NCBI RefSeq assembly: GCF_001540865.1
Contig: NC_033622.1
Coordinates: 7,374,481 to 7,438,480, forward strand
Length of the DNA: 64,000 nucleotides
Direction of reading: 5' to 3'
Source: Ananas comosus
Lineage: Eukaryota > Streptophyta > Magnoliopsida > Poales > Bromeliaceae
Shown here: positions 22,033 through 34,738 of the stretch, one piece after another
How the letters are laid out: each line of letters opens with the position of its first letter
How positions within the stretch are numbered: the stretch's first letter is position 1
Position numbers and translations under genes: made by a program
Notes under the pieces: generated by a model
Databases searched by the model: none
The model's input: only the letters and a program-made list of their open reading frames with translations
Told to the model about the DNA's origin: nothing

Positions 22033-25000
22033 GCACAGCTGGTACCTCAGCAATCTTATGGGGCACCGCCGAGTTGCCTCCAGGAGGATGGAGCATCTGT
22101 GCCGCATCAGGGTGAGCGGCAACAGCAGGCTCCGAGTGGTAGAGTCTACGCAGCTCAGGTGGAGAACTCTACAGTAGCCGATCGAGTGGTGGCAGGTATT
22201 ATTTTGATTTTCGGCATTAGAGCTCGTACTCTTTTCGATTCCGGTGCATCGCATTCTTTTGTTAGCCGAGCATTTGCATTGTTACATAGTCTAGAGGTAG
22301 GGCCATTGTTGCATACACGAGAGGTGCAGGTTTCCAACCATACTTTGTAGGTGGTAGAGTGTTGTTGGTCATGTCCAGTGCAGTTAGATATGTGGATCAT
22401 GCCCGCAGACCTGTTGGTGTTAGGGCAGCTGTAGGACTTTGACGTAGTGCTCGGCATTGATTGGCTGGCGCGGTATTATGGTACTATTGATTGTGGATTG
22501 AGGACGGTGACATTCCGCGAGCCAGGCCAAGAGGAGTTCACTTTTAGAGGCTGCAGATGTACGTTGTTTGCCACTTGGATTTCGTCGGCGAGGGCTCGAC
22601 AACTGATGAGTAGAGAATACATTGCTTTTCTAGCGACGGTTGTAGAGGTGCCTACGGCGGCACCGGGACTCAAGGATATCCCTGTAGTCTGCGAGTTTCC
22701 GGATGTGTTTCCCCCGGAGTTGACGACGATGCCGCTGGAGAGAAAGATTGAGTTTGTGATTGATGTAGTTCCTGGAACTGCACCAATCTCGAAGGTATCC
22801 TACCATATGGCATCTGTAAAGCTGAGAGAGCTAAAGGCGCAGCTTCAGGATCTGATGGATAAAGGGTATGTGAGACCCAGTGTGTCGCCTTGGGGAGCGC
22901 CGGTGTTATTTGTGAAGAAGAATGATGGTTCACTTAGGTTGTGTGTGGATTATCGGGACCTGAATAAAGTGACCATCAAGAACAAATATCCTTTGCCGCG
23001 CATTGACGATCTGTTCGATCAGCTGCAAAGATCTTATGTCTTCTTGAAGATTGATCTCCAGTCAGGTTACCACCAGTTGAGGGTGAGGGCCGAGAATGTT
23101 TCCAAGACGGCTTTCCGGACTCGGTACGGGCATTATGAGTTTACAGTGATGCCTTTTGGATTGAAGAATGCCCTTGCCGCATTTATGAATTTGATGAACA
23201 GAATGTTCAAGCCGTTCTTGGATAGATTTGTAGTAGTCTTCATCGATGACATCTTGATATATTTCTGGAGTGATACTGAGCATGAGGAGCACTTGAGGAT
23301 TGTGCTGCAACTTCTGAGAGAGAAGAAGTTATATACCAAGTTGAAGAAGTGCGGGTTCTGGTTGCGGGAGGTTGCTTTCTTGGGCTATGTGATTTTTGCA
23401 GTTGGAGTAGCAGTGGACCCGAAGAAGATTGATGCTATTCGGGATTGGCCCAGACCGACGACGGTGACTGAGTCCTGGGACTGGCAGGATATTACCGTCG
23501 GTTTGTGGAAGGCTTTGCGAAGCTTTCCACACCCCTCACTTGATTGACTCGAAAGGGGGTTAGATTCATCTGGAGTAAGGATTGTCAGAGGAGCTTTGAT
23601 GAGTTGAGACAGAGGTTGATGTCAGCTCCTATCCTTGCCCTTCCAGTGATGGGAGAAGGATTTGTGATCTACAGTGATGCATCGCACAGTGGTTTGGGTT
23701 GTCTGCTGATGCAGCATGGCGGGGTAATTACTTATGCTTCACGGCAATTGAAGGATTACGAGAAGAATTACTCTACGCATGACTTGGAGCTTGCCACGGT
23801 AGTTTTTGCCTTGAAGTTGTGGCGGCATGACTTGTATGGCGAGCACTGCGAGGTTTTCACCGATCATAAAAGTCTCAAGTATCTGTTCACCCAGTAGGAG
23901 TTGAACATGAGGCAATACCGGTGGTTGGAGTTACTGAAGGACAATGATGTTAGTATTCAGTATCATCCCGACAAGACGAATGTAGTGGCAGATGTGTTGA
24001 GCAGGAAGTCAGTGCAGAGCTCGAGCTTGTTGATTACTCAGCAAAGGCTGTTACTCGAGGAGTTGTAGTGGTTGAGGCTCGAGATTGTGTCCCCGGGTCT
24101 ACTGCGAGACTGATGTCTATGGTTTTGCAGCCTACTTTGTTGGATAGGATTCGAGAGAAACAGAGTGGAGACCCGCATTTGTTGAGGGTTCGAGAGCAGC
24201 TAGAGATGGGACAGGCAGAGGGCTTTGTTGTAGACAGTTCGGAAGTACTGCGATACAGGGACCGACTGTGTGTGTCTGTGGATTCAGAGATCCGAGAGGA
24301 TATTTTGAGAGAGGCTCATTGTTCACCTTATATGGTTCACCCTGGTGGAACCAAGATGTATAAGGATTTGAAGGCACAGTTCTGGTGGAATGGAATGAAG
24401 AGAGACATTGGCAGATATGTGGCTCAGTGTTTGACTTGCCAACAGGTGAAGGCAGAGCATCAGGTACCTGCTGGCAAGCTTCAGAGTCTGCCAGTGCCCG
24501 AGTGGAAATGGGAGCAAATCATGATGGACTTCGTCATGCGGTTGCCTAGAGCACAGGGTGGTTTCGATGCTATTTGGTTGATAGTGGACAGACTGACTAA
24601 GTCTGCTCACTTTCTACCATTTCTGACTACCTGGTCCATGGAGAGGCTCGCTCAGCTGTATTTGGATGAGATCGTGAGATTGCATGGAGTACCGATTTCG
24701 ATCGTTTTTGACAGGGATCTGAGGCTTGTATCACACTTCTGGAAGAGTCTTCAAACAGCCTTGGGTACACAGTTGCATTTCAGCACGACGTTTCACCCAC
24801 ATACAGATGGTCAGTCAGAGCGGACCATTCAGACTGTGGAGGATATGCTGAGGGCATGTGTCCTGAACTTTGGAGGAGGATGGTATCGACATTTAAAATT
24901 GACTGAGTTTGCGTACAACAACAGCTATCAAACGAGCATTCAGATGGCTCCGTTTGAAGCGTTGTATGGACGCAGATGTCGATCCCCTTTGTTTTGGAGT

Positions 25001-25574
25001 GATGTGGGTGAAAGGAAGACGGTAGGGCCTGAGATCTTGCTAGAGGTTGAGGAAAAGGTTAGGACAGTGTGACGACACCTTTTGACAGCCCATAGCCGCC
25101 AGAGGAGCTACGGCGATACCAGGAGATGAGACTTAAGAGTTCCAGATTGGAGATCATGTTTTTCTCAAAGTCTCGCCGTCCAGAGGCATACGCAGATTTG
25201 GAGTGCGTGGAAAGCTCAGTCCACGCTTTGTAGGCCCTTTTGAGGTAATTGAGCGAGTTGGACCAGTCGCCTACAGGATTGCTTTACCCCCACGATTGGT
25301 CGGTATCCATGATGTTTTCCACGTCTCGGCTTTGAGGAAGTACGTGTTTGACCCCTCGCACGTGATTGTCTTCACTCCGCTGGAGCTTGGCGAGGACTTG
25401 AGATATAAGAAAAGACCAGTGCGAATTCTGGCTCGTGAAACGAAGGAATTGCGCAACCGGGTCATTCCTTATGTAAAAGTATAGTGGAGTCATCACGAGG
25501 AGCGGGATGCGACCTAAGAGCCGAAGATGGTGATGCAGGAATCCTATCCCTACTTGTTTGATGCTAAGGATTGA
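22033..25574 (+). pseudogene. Decayed Tekay/Del-type Ty3 pol (protease, RT, RNase H, integrase)
   Basis: Order: end of gag, protease (FDSGASHSF near 22235), reverse transcriptase ([20 protein letters not shown], active site FIDDILIY near 23240), RNase H (23544-23897, with [13 protein letters not shown]), integrase (zinc region with CLTCQQVKAEHQ, then the core with MDFVMRLP and HTDGQSERT) and a chromodomain-like end. It is broken: stops at about 22348 and 22432, a frameshift with stop around 23470-23547, a stop at 23895-23897, a frameshift between RNase H and integrase, and more from 25070 to 25200. The 5' LTR and most of gag are missing; it begins directly against the fragment ending at 22031. 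Its 3' LTR follows at 25621. Confidence 0.9.
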
Positions 25575-25583
25575 TGTATGCTT

Positions 25584-25620
25584 AAGTTTCGAGGACGAAA
25601 CTTTTTGTAGTGGGGGAGGG
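25584..25620 (+). other. Hairpin and polypurine tract before the 3' LTR
   Basis: AAGTTTCG-AGGA-CGAAACTT (25584-25603) is a perfect 8-bp hairpin, followed by TGGGGGAGGG (25611-25620), the polypurine tract that primes plus-strand synthesis, directly before LTR start TGTAGTATCC. Confidence 0.75.
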
Positions 25621-28600
25621 TGTAGTATCCCTGGAGTTCAGCATTTGAGGCTTAACGACAGCTCTGGAGAGTGTCGGGACAAGTCCGAGTCCTGTTGGCG
25701 CGAAATAGACACAAACTGGACTCAGCGGGACGCGAGAGCAGGAAGTTAGCATTGCAATATGCAAATAGCATATTTTCAACAATTGGTACAGGTACCACAC
25801 AGGGGCGTACCGGTACCTAGTGCATTTTCTGCGCAGACTGCTCTCGGGTTGGCCATCTTGCTGCGTGGTACCGGTATAACATTGATGTTTTACCGGTACA
25901 CCAGGGTAGGCAAGGGGCCTTTTGGTTTTTTCTTGTCTCGTTACTTGCACCTTTATCCTTCCAACCTATATAGGATTGAGAGGCTAAGAGAGAGAGAGAG
26001 TTTTGGTTGCTGCCTTCTCTCTCTCTAGCTGAAGCCGTGCGCAAGGAGGGAGGCTTTGGGTGGAGTTGGAGCGACGTCGACATTGCGCCGCGGTGTCGTT
26101 CGAGCGCGCGTTCGTTGTAGTAGCACCGTTGGGAGGCCGGGCGAGCGTGTGGTTCCACTTCTATCGACTTCTCGCCGTGGTTGAATGCGCTTTTGAGGTG
26201 GGTTAAAGTGATGCTTACCGGATTCTATGGGTTTTCTCCTAATTCTTTATGTGTCGACAACATGTATTTTTTAGCTTTGTTTAGTATATTGTTTAACTCT
26301 ATTCTTGGAATGGCATGTTTTTGAACTTGAATTGGAGCTTAGATAAATTAGCTAAATTATGCATGTTGGACTTGGATTTGACTTAGGAGAAAACTGACGT
26401 TTTTACACCGTCATTTGATCAAACTACCAGATTTAGCTCACGGAGCCGTAGTTTGTTTGTATCGCCGCAGTTTGTGGGCAGTGGATATCCAGAATAGTGT
26501 AGAATATATTTACGCTCGTGCTGAGGTGCCGAGTGTATTTTTACAGCAGTGTTTAGGCTGTTCCAGATTGTCGGGTGCCGTTGAAGTTGACGGCGGACCG
26601 AGATTACTGTTTTTGCATCAGATTGTGCTGAGAACACGTGAGTTCAGTTGTAAGACCATGTTTACTTGACTATAGCCTATGAGAGCCTGATTGAGCTCGA
26701 CAGAGATACACTTGCATACTCGGTTGGGTAGCGTCCGCGAGTGCCACTCCGGAGTTGGGCTTTGTGCTTTTGCGTTGGTGTCGTTTGGTCCTGGTTGGAC
26801 TTGCTCTCCACTGACGACCTAGTTTGGTGTCAGATTGTGTAGCTTTGACAGGCAGAATGGGTGTGTTCACAGTTTGTAATACACTAGATCTTAGCAAATT
26901 GCAAGATTCGAGTGTTTGATCTGTGTGTGGAGCCTTTCCACAGTTTTTGGATGGTCGTTGATAGTGTTCCGACCCCTGGCACGCACCCCGAGGATGTTGG
27001 TTTGAAGCTTGGTACCAAAATCCCAAAATTAGAATTTTTGGTCAGCTCTCGGGTAGCCTGCAGCAGGGCTTGTACCGAAACAAGACTGACCCTGTACCGG
27101 TACAAGGATTGATGGTTGTACCGGTACAGCCATCGGGCTTGTACCGGTACAGAGCCGCAGACCGCGCGAGCCCGGCCTTCGGTTTGCATTTTCGTGGCTT
27201 TGTAACTGTACAAGAACCGTCTACTGATATTAAGAGGCAATTTCTGCATTTTGGTCTGCAGGGGTTTTTTGCGATTTTGACGCTTTTTATAACAGGCACC
27301 CACGCCCCTACGCTTTTTGTGCTGGAAACCCAGTAGGAGAGGAAGTGAGTGACAGCTCCCCCCTGTCCCATTTGATTTTGATCCTCATTTTGCCTGCTTG
27401 TTTGATCGGATTTGCTTCTCTTTTGCCTCCTTTGGTGCGCATTCCACCATGGATGAAGCTAGCTTGAGATTGAGGCTAAGTGAGGATCGATCTGATTAAA
27501 GAATTTAGAGCTTGACTTTGAACTTCTAAGAGGTAACATTATATATCATTCCTCTAGAAAAGGATTTCTTGAGATAACCCTAAGTTGATATAGTTTATTT
27601 TGGGTATTGAATCTAGGCTTTTGAAAGCTAAAGATTGAGTATTAGCGCCTTCCATAAAGGTTCGGATGATGACCCTTAGCTTCATTTTGGAGCATTTAGA
27701 AGGAATTTGCAGTAAGGGATTTCGCTCACCTAATGCTGATTACTAATGATGACTAAAGTTGTTGTTCGGCCTCGTTTACACATGCTTCTATAACTCTTAT
27801 AGGTACTAGGAGAACTAATGGTATACCCCGTGGGAGCGCACGAGGAGTTTCGTTGTCATCGTGGTTTGCTCGGAAATGGCGAATTGCCCATGCTCTTCTA
27901 GCTTGTTGTACAATATTTTTAAGTTCATTCTATGCCAAATGGGAATTATATGAATTTTAGAGCACTTAAAATGCATGCCTTGTGTATTATGAAAATTTTC
28001 CTATATAGTAGAGCTATATGAGTAGAATGCATGCATACGGAAGAAGTGTTTATTTTGCAAGTGAAAAATACATCTCTTATGAGGATCATGACTTGGAATA
28101 TGTACCTTGGAACATAGTTGCCATGTTTTGTCATAGAGAGCAAGAGTGTCATAAAGGGGCACTTGAAACTAGTAAACTATGAAACTGCAATATAGAGACA
28201 TATTGATAGGCCACTACATATCTGCTATATTCCATGTTAGAGACATGATGACATAGGGATAGGCCATTGAGATACTTGACACATTCCATGTTATTAGACA
28301 TGAGGACTTGGTACTTGCGACGGATCGTTTGACTACTTGCCATTGTGCTCATTCGCACATGCTTGTGAGGGTCGCTCCCTACAAGCCGGCACTCCGGAGA
28401 TGGCCATCGCGATTCATATTCGCCGTGCGGGATTGGGCGCCGAAGTGGATTGCCGTGGGCCAGGCTCATTCCTAGGGTGGGGATGATGACTACCACGGGG
28501 CCATTAGGCTCGGCACCGGCCAGACAGCCTACGGGTGGGTCTCAGGGCCATAGACAGCCTTCGGGTGGGTCTCTTCAGATTGGGCTTTATATATCCATTA

Positions 28601-29913
28601 TGACATGTGGACAGATGATGACTCAGTGTACTACTTGGACATTGATTAGAATAGTAAACAACGGAACTTTACTATTTCACATTGTGAACATCATGATAGT
28701 TGGAGACATTTACTTTATGCATAGTTGCTTTCATACTTACGCTATTCATGCTAAGTAGAGATATCATGTCGTAGTAGGTTACATATTTACTTACCTGTCG
28801 CCTTTCTACTTTTATAGTCACTGACATCTTTTGTAGCTTTGGGCCTTGTGGTGCATTCACTGAAGTCAGTAATTGCCCACTGGGAACTATTTTTAATAGT
28901 TCTCATGCCCTCGTTTTGTGGTTTACTTTTCAGAGCCTTCGGCACCGGCGGAGGCACGGGATCGCGGCAAGGGTGTCGCGTAGCTAGCTCGGGAGAGTTT
29001 CTTTTGCGCTAGGTGGTTATTTCTTCTCCATTTTATATTTTGGGAGAGAGGGAGAGGTTTTGTACCCTGTATAGAGAGACCATCGTGTACTCTTTTTAGC
29101 ACTTGTTATGGGATCCCTCTTGTACTTACTTTATGTTTTATTTAGTGAATTTACAGTTTTAACTTTATCCCTTGTTGTAGCATTTAGACTTTTATTATGC
29201 TCTGATACTACTAGACGTCTTGTATTATTGCTGTTATTATTGTTGTTTTTAGACGCCTTATATGTTGTAGACATATGGCGGGTCTGGGCACGCGCCGGGC
29301 GGGCCTCCGCTGGGTCCCGGGGCGTGACACAGTTCCTAGTGAGATTGGGTCAGGCTTTACTATTTCCTACAGATTGTTGGTGTTCGACCGAGATAGTATA
29401 GGTACATATAGCTGTAGATTTATTCTAGTTTTCTTACTGTACTTGTTTACATTTGTAAACTTAGTGGGTGAGCCGTTGAGGTCGTAGCGGTACCCACTGA
29501 GGACTACTTCTTTTTGTAGTAGTTCTCACGCCCAGTTGTTGAAATCTTTTGCAGAGCCTTCTTCTTCGGCTGCTGCTGTTGCGGATTCGGACCGTGGAAA
29601 GGGATTCGCGAGTTAGATCCCTTCCCAGTTGCCGCTGAGCTAGAGTATACCAGCTTCAGGCAATGATAGTTTTTGAGTACATATGCATACTTTTGTTGTA
29701 TCTCGCTGAAGCGAGTGTTTTGTACATCAGGATGCTTGTATGTATAGTGAACTTCTGTTTTTATATATATCATTTCTTTTAGTAGCTCTATACTACTGGT
29801 TGTAGTATTGTATGTTTACAGGTACAGCTATCGCTTCGTATATAGGGAAAATTCTTTTGTATACGACGGATTTGTCGGCGTGCCCGGGGAAATGAGTAAT
29901 CCGGGGCATGATA
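25621..29913 (+). mobile_element. 3' LTR of the Tekay/Del-type element, split by a solo LTR
   Basis: Starts TGTAGTATCCCTGG right after the polypurine tract and ends near CCGGGGCATGATA. Its two parts (25621-26874, 29335-29913) match 60161-62755. It has GTACCGGTAC at 25807 and a variant at 25868, a TATA-like CCTATATAGG (about 25965) followed by a GA repeat, and a two-hairpin module at 29460-29535. Without the insertion it is about 1.8 kb. Confidence 0.85.
26875..29329 (+). mobile_element. Solo LTR, 2,455 bp, with perfect target site duplication
   Basis: TGTAATACACTAG ... CCGGGGCGTGACA flanked by CAGTT at 26870-26874 and 29330-29334. It belongs to the same broad family as the LTRs at 6386 and 15773. 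GTACCGGTAC occurs at 27094, 27118 and 27141. It carries the shared block at 28345-28400 and a two-hairpin module at 28855-28930. A 35-bp phrase ending TCGGGTGGGTCTC is duplicated near 28520-28575. No internal region remains. Confidence 0.92.
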
Positions 29914-30623
29914 TATAAAAATTAATTTCAGAATAACTATGTAATATTACAGACAAATTACGAAATAATTTTAAATAAATGCAGCTATCTTTTCTAATAT
30001 AGAAAATATAAGGAGCTCTCTCAACAATAAGATATTTTGAAATAGTTCTTCAACTTTATTAAATATTTTTTCATCTTGTTCTCTTTTGTTTTTTTTGATA
30101 TTACTAATTTCGTAAGGTTATCTATAATATTTCTAATATTTTTAGGGGTACGAATGAAATTATTCCATACTAATTTTTCCAAACATGACCGCATGTCTAA
30201 GGGGTTGAGAAATAATAAATGGTGCAATAAGTACATAAAAAATTTTTAGTAGGCATGGTAGTCCCCCATTAGTTAGCGAGATAATTTTTAGTAGTTATCG
30301 TAGTCCCCCAGTAGTTAGTGAATGAGAAGAGAAATCATTGGTTGTGATTCTCGCAATTAACTTTCTTCAAATATAAAATTAACCTAAGCTGCATCAATCT
30401 TTTTTTTTTTTTATTTTAATGTACAATTTATATGTGAATGCTTAATATTATAAAATTAACATTTATATCTAATGCCAATAGTCTAAATTATTTAACATTT
30501 ATTTATATATTTTACATTTTATAAAAATAAATAGTAAATTATATAATAAATTATTATATAATAATATATCTATATATAAATAAATAAAATTATATACTTT
30601 ATAAATAACATTTTATATATATA

Positions 30624-30659
<36 letters not shown>

Positions 30660-31044
30660 ATTGAACGCTCACTATGCTTTTAAAAGTAACCAAGTCATTG
30701 GCTATTGTAAGTTTTCGCGCCTTGATTAAAGGATGTGCGTTACGGATGATGTGGGCCCTAAGGAGTTGAGTGGGTGGTTAGTGTGATATAATATAATCTA
30801 TACGGGTAAAACAAAATGATCAAAGCAGAGATCTAACGTAAAATTTAGCAAGGGGCACCAAAGTGGCTTGGTACTGTTACAAGCACCAGCACCATAAGCC
30901 GAAACTCTCTCTCTCGTCCTTTTCATCTCTCCACGCTCCATCATCTCTCCTGTCTCCGAGAGGGACCTCGGGCCGCACGTCCTTCCACTCTGCACTCCGT
31001 CTCTCTCTCTCTCTCTCTATAATATATTCATATATATATATATA
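29914..31044. other. AT-rich non-coding DNA; CT-rich leader-like stretch at its right
   Basis: No gene is seen. 30365-30665 is strongly AT-rich and ends in a (TA)n run (30603-30660). 30890-31018 is CT-rich with a (CT)n run, resembling a plant 5' UTR, but no reading frame of weight follows it. Confidence 0.4.
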
Positions 31045-31600
31045 GGGCTAGGCTGGTATCTGGCCTCTGTGTTACCAAGTTGTTTTGCCAATGGATCTGG
31101 CTTCAAATCGACGGATACGGTTCGTTAGACTTGATCTACATTCTATTAAAAAAATTTGGAACATTCATAATTTTTCGACATCATTTGGCTAGTGATCAAA
31201 GGTCTCAAAATTGACAATTTAATGATAGATGTGATGAGCGTTTGTGAATTTAATGCGGTGTAGAAAGCAATTCAAGAATGCTGATGAAGATTTTTATAGA
31301 CAACATTTCTTTCACATATTTAAGAGTAAGATCAGTACATCTGATCTTTAAATTCAAAGGTCTTTTATCATCTTTTTTTAATAAAATTTATTTTCAAGCC
31401 ATTGCATTTTTAGGCTACTTGTTTGAAGGTAAACTGATACCGAAAAATTATGAAATTTAGTTTCAAATACTTTTAATATGTAGATTAAGCTAACGGACCG
31501 ATCGTCGATTTGGAAGGGCCGCATCATTAGAAATAAAAACTTGGTAGCCGGAGGTTCCGTCCCTAAAACCTATGGCTACGATAGTATAGACTACGTACGC
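31045..31600. mobile_element. Possible short non-autonomous TE between (CT)n/(TA)n tracts
   Basis: Begins GGGCTAGGCTGG after a (TA)n run and ends near CTATGGCTACGATAG, before a second CT-rich and (TA)n stretch (31605-31672) much like the one before it (30990-31044). Boundaries and class are uncertain; no coding sequence. Confidence 0.25.
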
Positions 31601-31675
31601 CGGCGCTCTCTCTCTCTCCGTCGTTCTCCGTCTCCTCATCTTATATATATATATTAATATATATATATAGAAAGA

Positions 31676-32195
31676 ATGAGAGGGAGGTCACGGTGGTCCA
31701 GGAGGACCGAAGTTGGCCTCGTGGATCAAAAAACCCCCAATATGAGCCGCGCTTTGTTCGGTCGTCAGACGGACTGCACCGCGGGCCGTGCGGCCCCCCA
31801 CGCGGCCCCGCCCGCTTCTCCCTATAAGCTCACACGGTCTTGCAAGACCCTCGGCTAAGCGGGGCCCGGCGAGCCTTGCATCTGGCCAAAATCTCAGATC
31901 GGCGCCAGGCTGGCGGCTCGCGATCGCACCCCCACGGCTCGCCCAGGGACGCCCTAGGCCCGCACCGCCCCCCGGGCCTCCGGCCCTCGCTGCGTCCACG
32001 GCCAGCGCCGGAGCCCCGCTCAGCGACCCAGGGCACGCGTTCTCGCTCGCGGCACTGCCCATTGCGCCCGCGCCTACGCCCGCGCCCTTGCCCTCGCTCT
32101 CGCGTGCCCGCCCCCGCGCTGCGTCGTGCCCGCCCCCCGCGCCCGCTGGCGGCTCCGCTGCCACGTGTTGCCGTTCCCTCGAAGCTATTGAGGAA
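31676..32195. other. GC-rich island (about 500 bp) between AT-rich flanks
   Basis: Very rich in C and G with many CpG, flanked by (TA)n on both sides and by an A-rich tract at 32220-32245. Long open frames exist on both strands (for example 31688-32164 minus, 31788-32198 plus), as expected from GC-rich DNA; their Ala/Gly/Pro/Arg content shows no known domain. Confidence 0.5.
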
Positions 32196-32868
32196 TAATA
32201 TATCTATATATATAGATTGCAAAAAAAAAAAAAGAAAAAAAAAGATACCTTAAAACAACCATGGAAAGGTTAGTCACAAATTGCGCAATTAACCTTAATT
32301 AATAACAGATAACTAGGTTTTCCACCTACATAAATTGCACTGAACTTTCAAAATTGATGTAATGTAATTGGGGAAAGAAAACCTAGTTTAGTATTTGTAG
32401 CATCCGTCTTCCTTTTGACTTCTGAGGCACCGAGTATCTCCGCCGTCCCGCACGAAACCATTTTCGTTCTTCCTTGCTCACTTGCCCGGCTCGAAATCCA
32501 TTTACTTCTTCCTCACGCACATCGCTCTCTCCTTTTGCAAGGCGGCGGCGGTGCTTCATTCAAGTTGCTGCCAGCAGTGGTTGCCTGGCTCACCCGTGAC
32601 GTCAATCTGGGTTAGATTTGTTTTCTATAACTGGCTTAGCTGTGTAAGCTTCGCTGCAGATGGTTTCTGCTTGATTAGATTAGGACGTATTAAACAGCAT
32701 GAATCTAGAGGAAATAATAAAAAGAAGAAAAGGTAAGTGGAGTTAAGGAACTGAAAATGGGAGAGGTGGTCAATCTGTTTCGATTCAATAATTTCGGTCT
32801 GTCCACTCTTTCTTGCAGCAAATTAGGCTCACTCACACACAAAGGAAAATGGTTCATCGAAAAACTCA

Positions 32869-32888
32869 ATGTGCATGCGCATGCACAT
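32869..32888. other. 20-bp perfect palindrome with RY-type CATGCA motifs
   Basis: ATGTGCATGCGCATGCACAT reads the same on both strands. CATGCA is the RY element bound by plant B3 factors (ABI3/FUS3/LEC2). It lies 2.6 kb upstream of the cis-prenyltransferase start codon. Confidence 0.5.
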
Positions 32889-34682
32889 GACAGCTACAAA
32901 TCTGTTCTGATGGTAAACCACTTGATCCAAATCTAATTATAGTGGTTTGCAGCAATTGCTTCTGCTGCACTGATCACCCTTGGGATGGCTAGCATCAGGT
33001 TGCGTTCGGCTTGTTCTGCTAGAACATCAGTTTCGTTTTAGGTTTCTCTCAAATGAACCGTTTTCGTAATATCGGCGGTTCCAGCAGTTTCAATTTCAAT
33101 GATCGATATTTGTGAGAAGGTCTTTTAACACTTCAGAAAGATCAAATAAATATAGAGAATAGAAATAATCACAGTAAAGCTTATTTCACTATTATTTCAC
33201 TATATTCCAATATATTACAAAGATGACTTTCATATCTCTACCTACCATACAGGTAAAATTACGATAAATGAATACACAAAGATTCATAGAATTGTTAATT
33301 ATTTCCCTATAATCTTGTTTTGGTCAATTTTGATTAATATTGTGAATTAAACTCCCTCTTTTACCCATTATAACTGAAATTCAAGTTTTTTGGTTCAAAT
33401 TGGTTTTTGTTCCTAACTTTATCGGACCTACTGAAGCTGAAAAGGTTTAGTCGTGGTTTAGAAGTTTCAGCCAAAGCTTCAAACCATGCATGAAATATTC
33501 AAGTTAGCTTGAAGATGGCTTGGTAGCATGACATGAGAGATAAATGATAGCTATTTTAACTGATAAAAGTTTGCGAATGCAACTTATAGGCATACTTCAT
33601 AAAAACTTACATGCAGTTATACACAATGTTATGAAATCAACAGAGCTCAATCTGGTTGAAAATAGTTCAAGCTCGGCTCGCATATCTAATCGAGCTCCAA
33701 AATGTGGCTCCAAGCTCGGTCATTTAATTAGTCATCGAGCTCTAGCTTAATTGATGGATCAAGCGTTTTTTGCTTTCTAAAGCAAAGCTAGGCTTCGTAT
33801 TATTTTTGGTGTTGGTTCAGTTCCTAAGATTATTGATAATTCTTTTGACTGATGTACTAGTGAACTGAAAAGGTTAGGTATTTATTGCCAAATTACTGAC
33901 TGTTCAAGAGATGTGCAATGCACTAACAGTGAATTGGATCTAAGGTTAATTCTTAAATAGGATCTAAAGTTAATTCTTAATAAAATGTTGGAAATTAATG
34001 GCATTGAATGGCTAAGAGACTTATTTGGTCTGGGTTCTTTTGGAGTTATCATCCTAGCCATCTATAAAATTGAACGAATAGCTATCTTTTGGGAAAAAAA
34101 AAAAATATGGATGCATGTCACAGTTTTCAATGATGCAAGTTCTGTCAAATCTAAGGAATCTATTGGAGAAAATAAGTGAAAAATAGAGAGGAATATGAGG
34201 TGATGGCTGTTAAACAAAAATTTTAAAAAATAGTAGTTGGAGGAGAAAGGTGCTCTACTGTCTAGGAGGTCTTTTCTATGCTATACTCTCTACCTGTTAG
34301 TTGCTATTCCTGGGTTAAATTTATTGTCTGATCGATTGGATTGCATTAGCTTTTTCAAATTGATTCAACCGCGAAGTATAAACTCCTCTCTCTGGAATGT
34401 AATAGATGTAGATACTGTAGTATTTCAGTTTTCTTTCCTACACACTATTTTCTGCTATTGGAGCTGTATTTCTTCTTCTATTGCCTTCTTACTCTAGAAT
34501 CACTGACAACCCTGTCCGTAGGACTCGGCTGTCCCATTCATACCTTTCTCAAATTTTAGTTGCTCGTCTTTATTATTTTCAGTAAGCTAAGTGTGAAGAA
34601 TAGACATGGATATATTGTAACATGTGTATGTTTGCTACAGTCCTGAATGAGTATTTCCGTTTTCTCTTCATTGGCTGTAATA

Positions 34683-34738
34683 TTTAGTTTGATCACAACA
34701 ATAGAGATTGTTTAGTTTGATCACAACAATAGAGATTA
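34683..34738 (+). repeat. 28-bp tandem duplication
   Basis: Two copies of TTTAGTTTGATCACAACAAT plus AGAGATT at 34683 and 34711, almost identical; local slippage duplication in non-coding DNA. Confidence 0.8.

Noticed and set aside
22030..24610. Minus-strand frames over the Ty3 pol
   Set aside because: Antisense shadows of the pol coding sequence; no independent motifs.
31688..32253. Overlapping open frames of 130-158 aa on both strands
   Set aside because: GC-rich composition removes stop codons; Ala/Pro/Arg/Gly content, no domain and no better frame on either strand.
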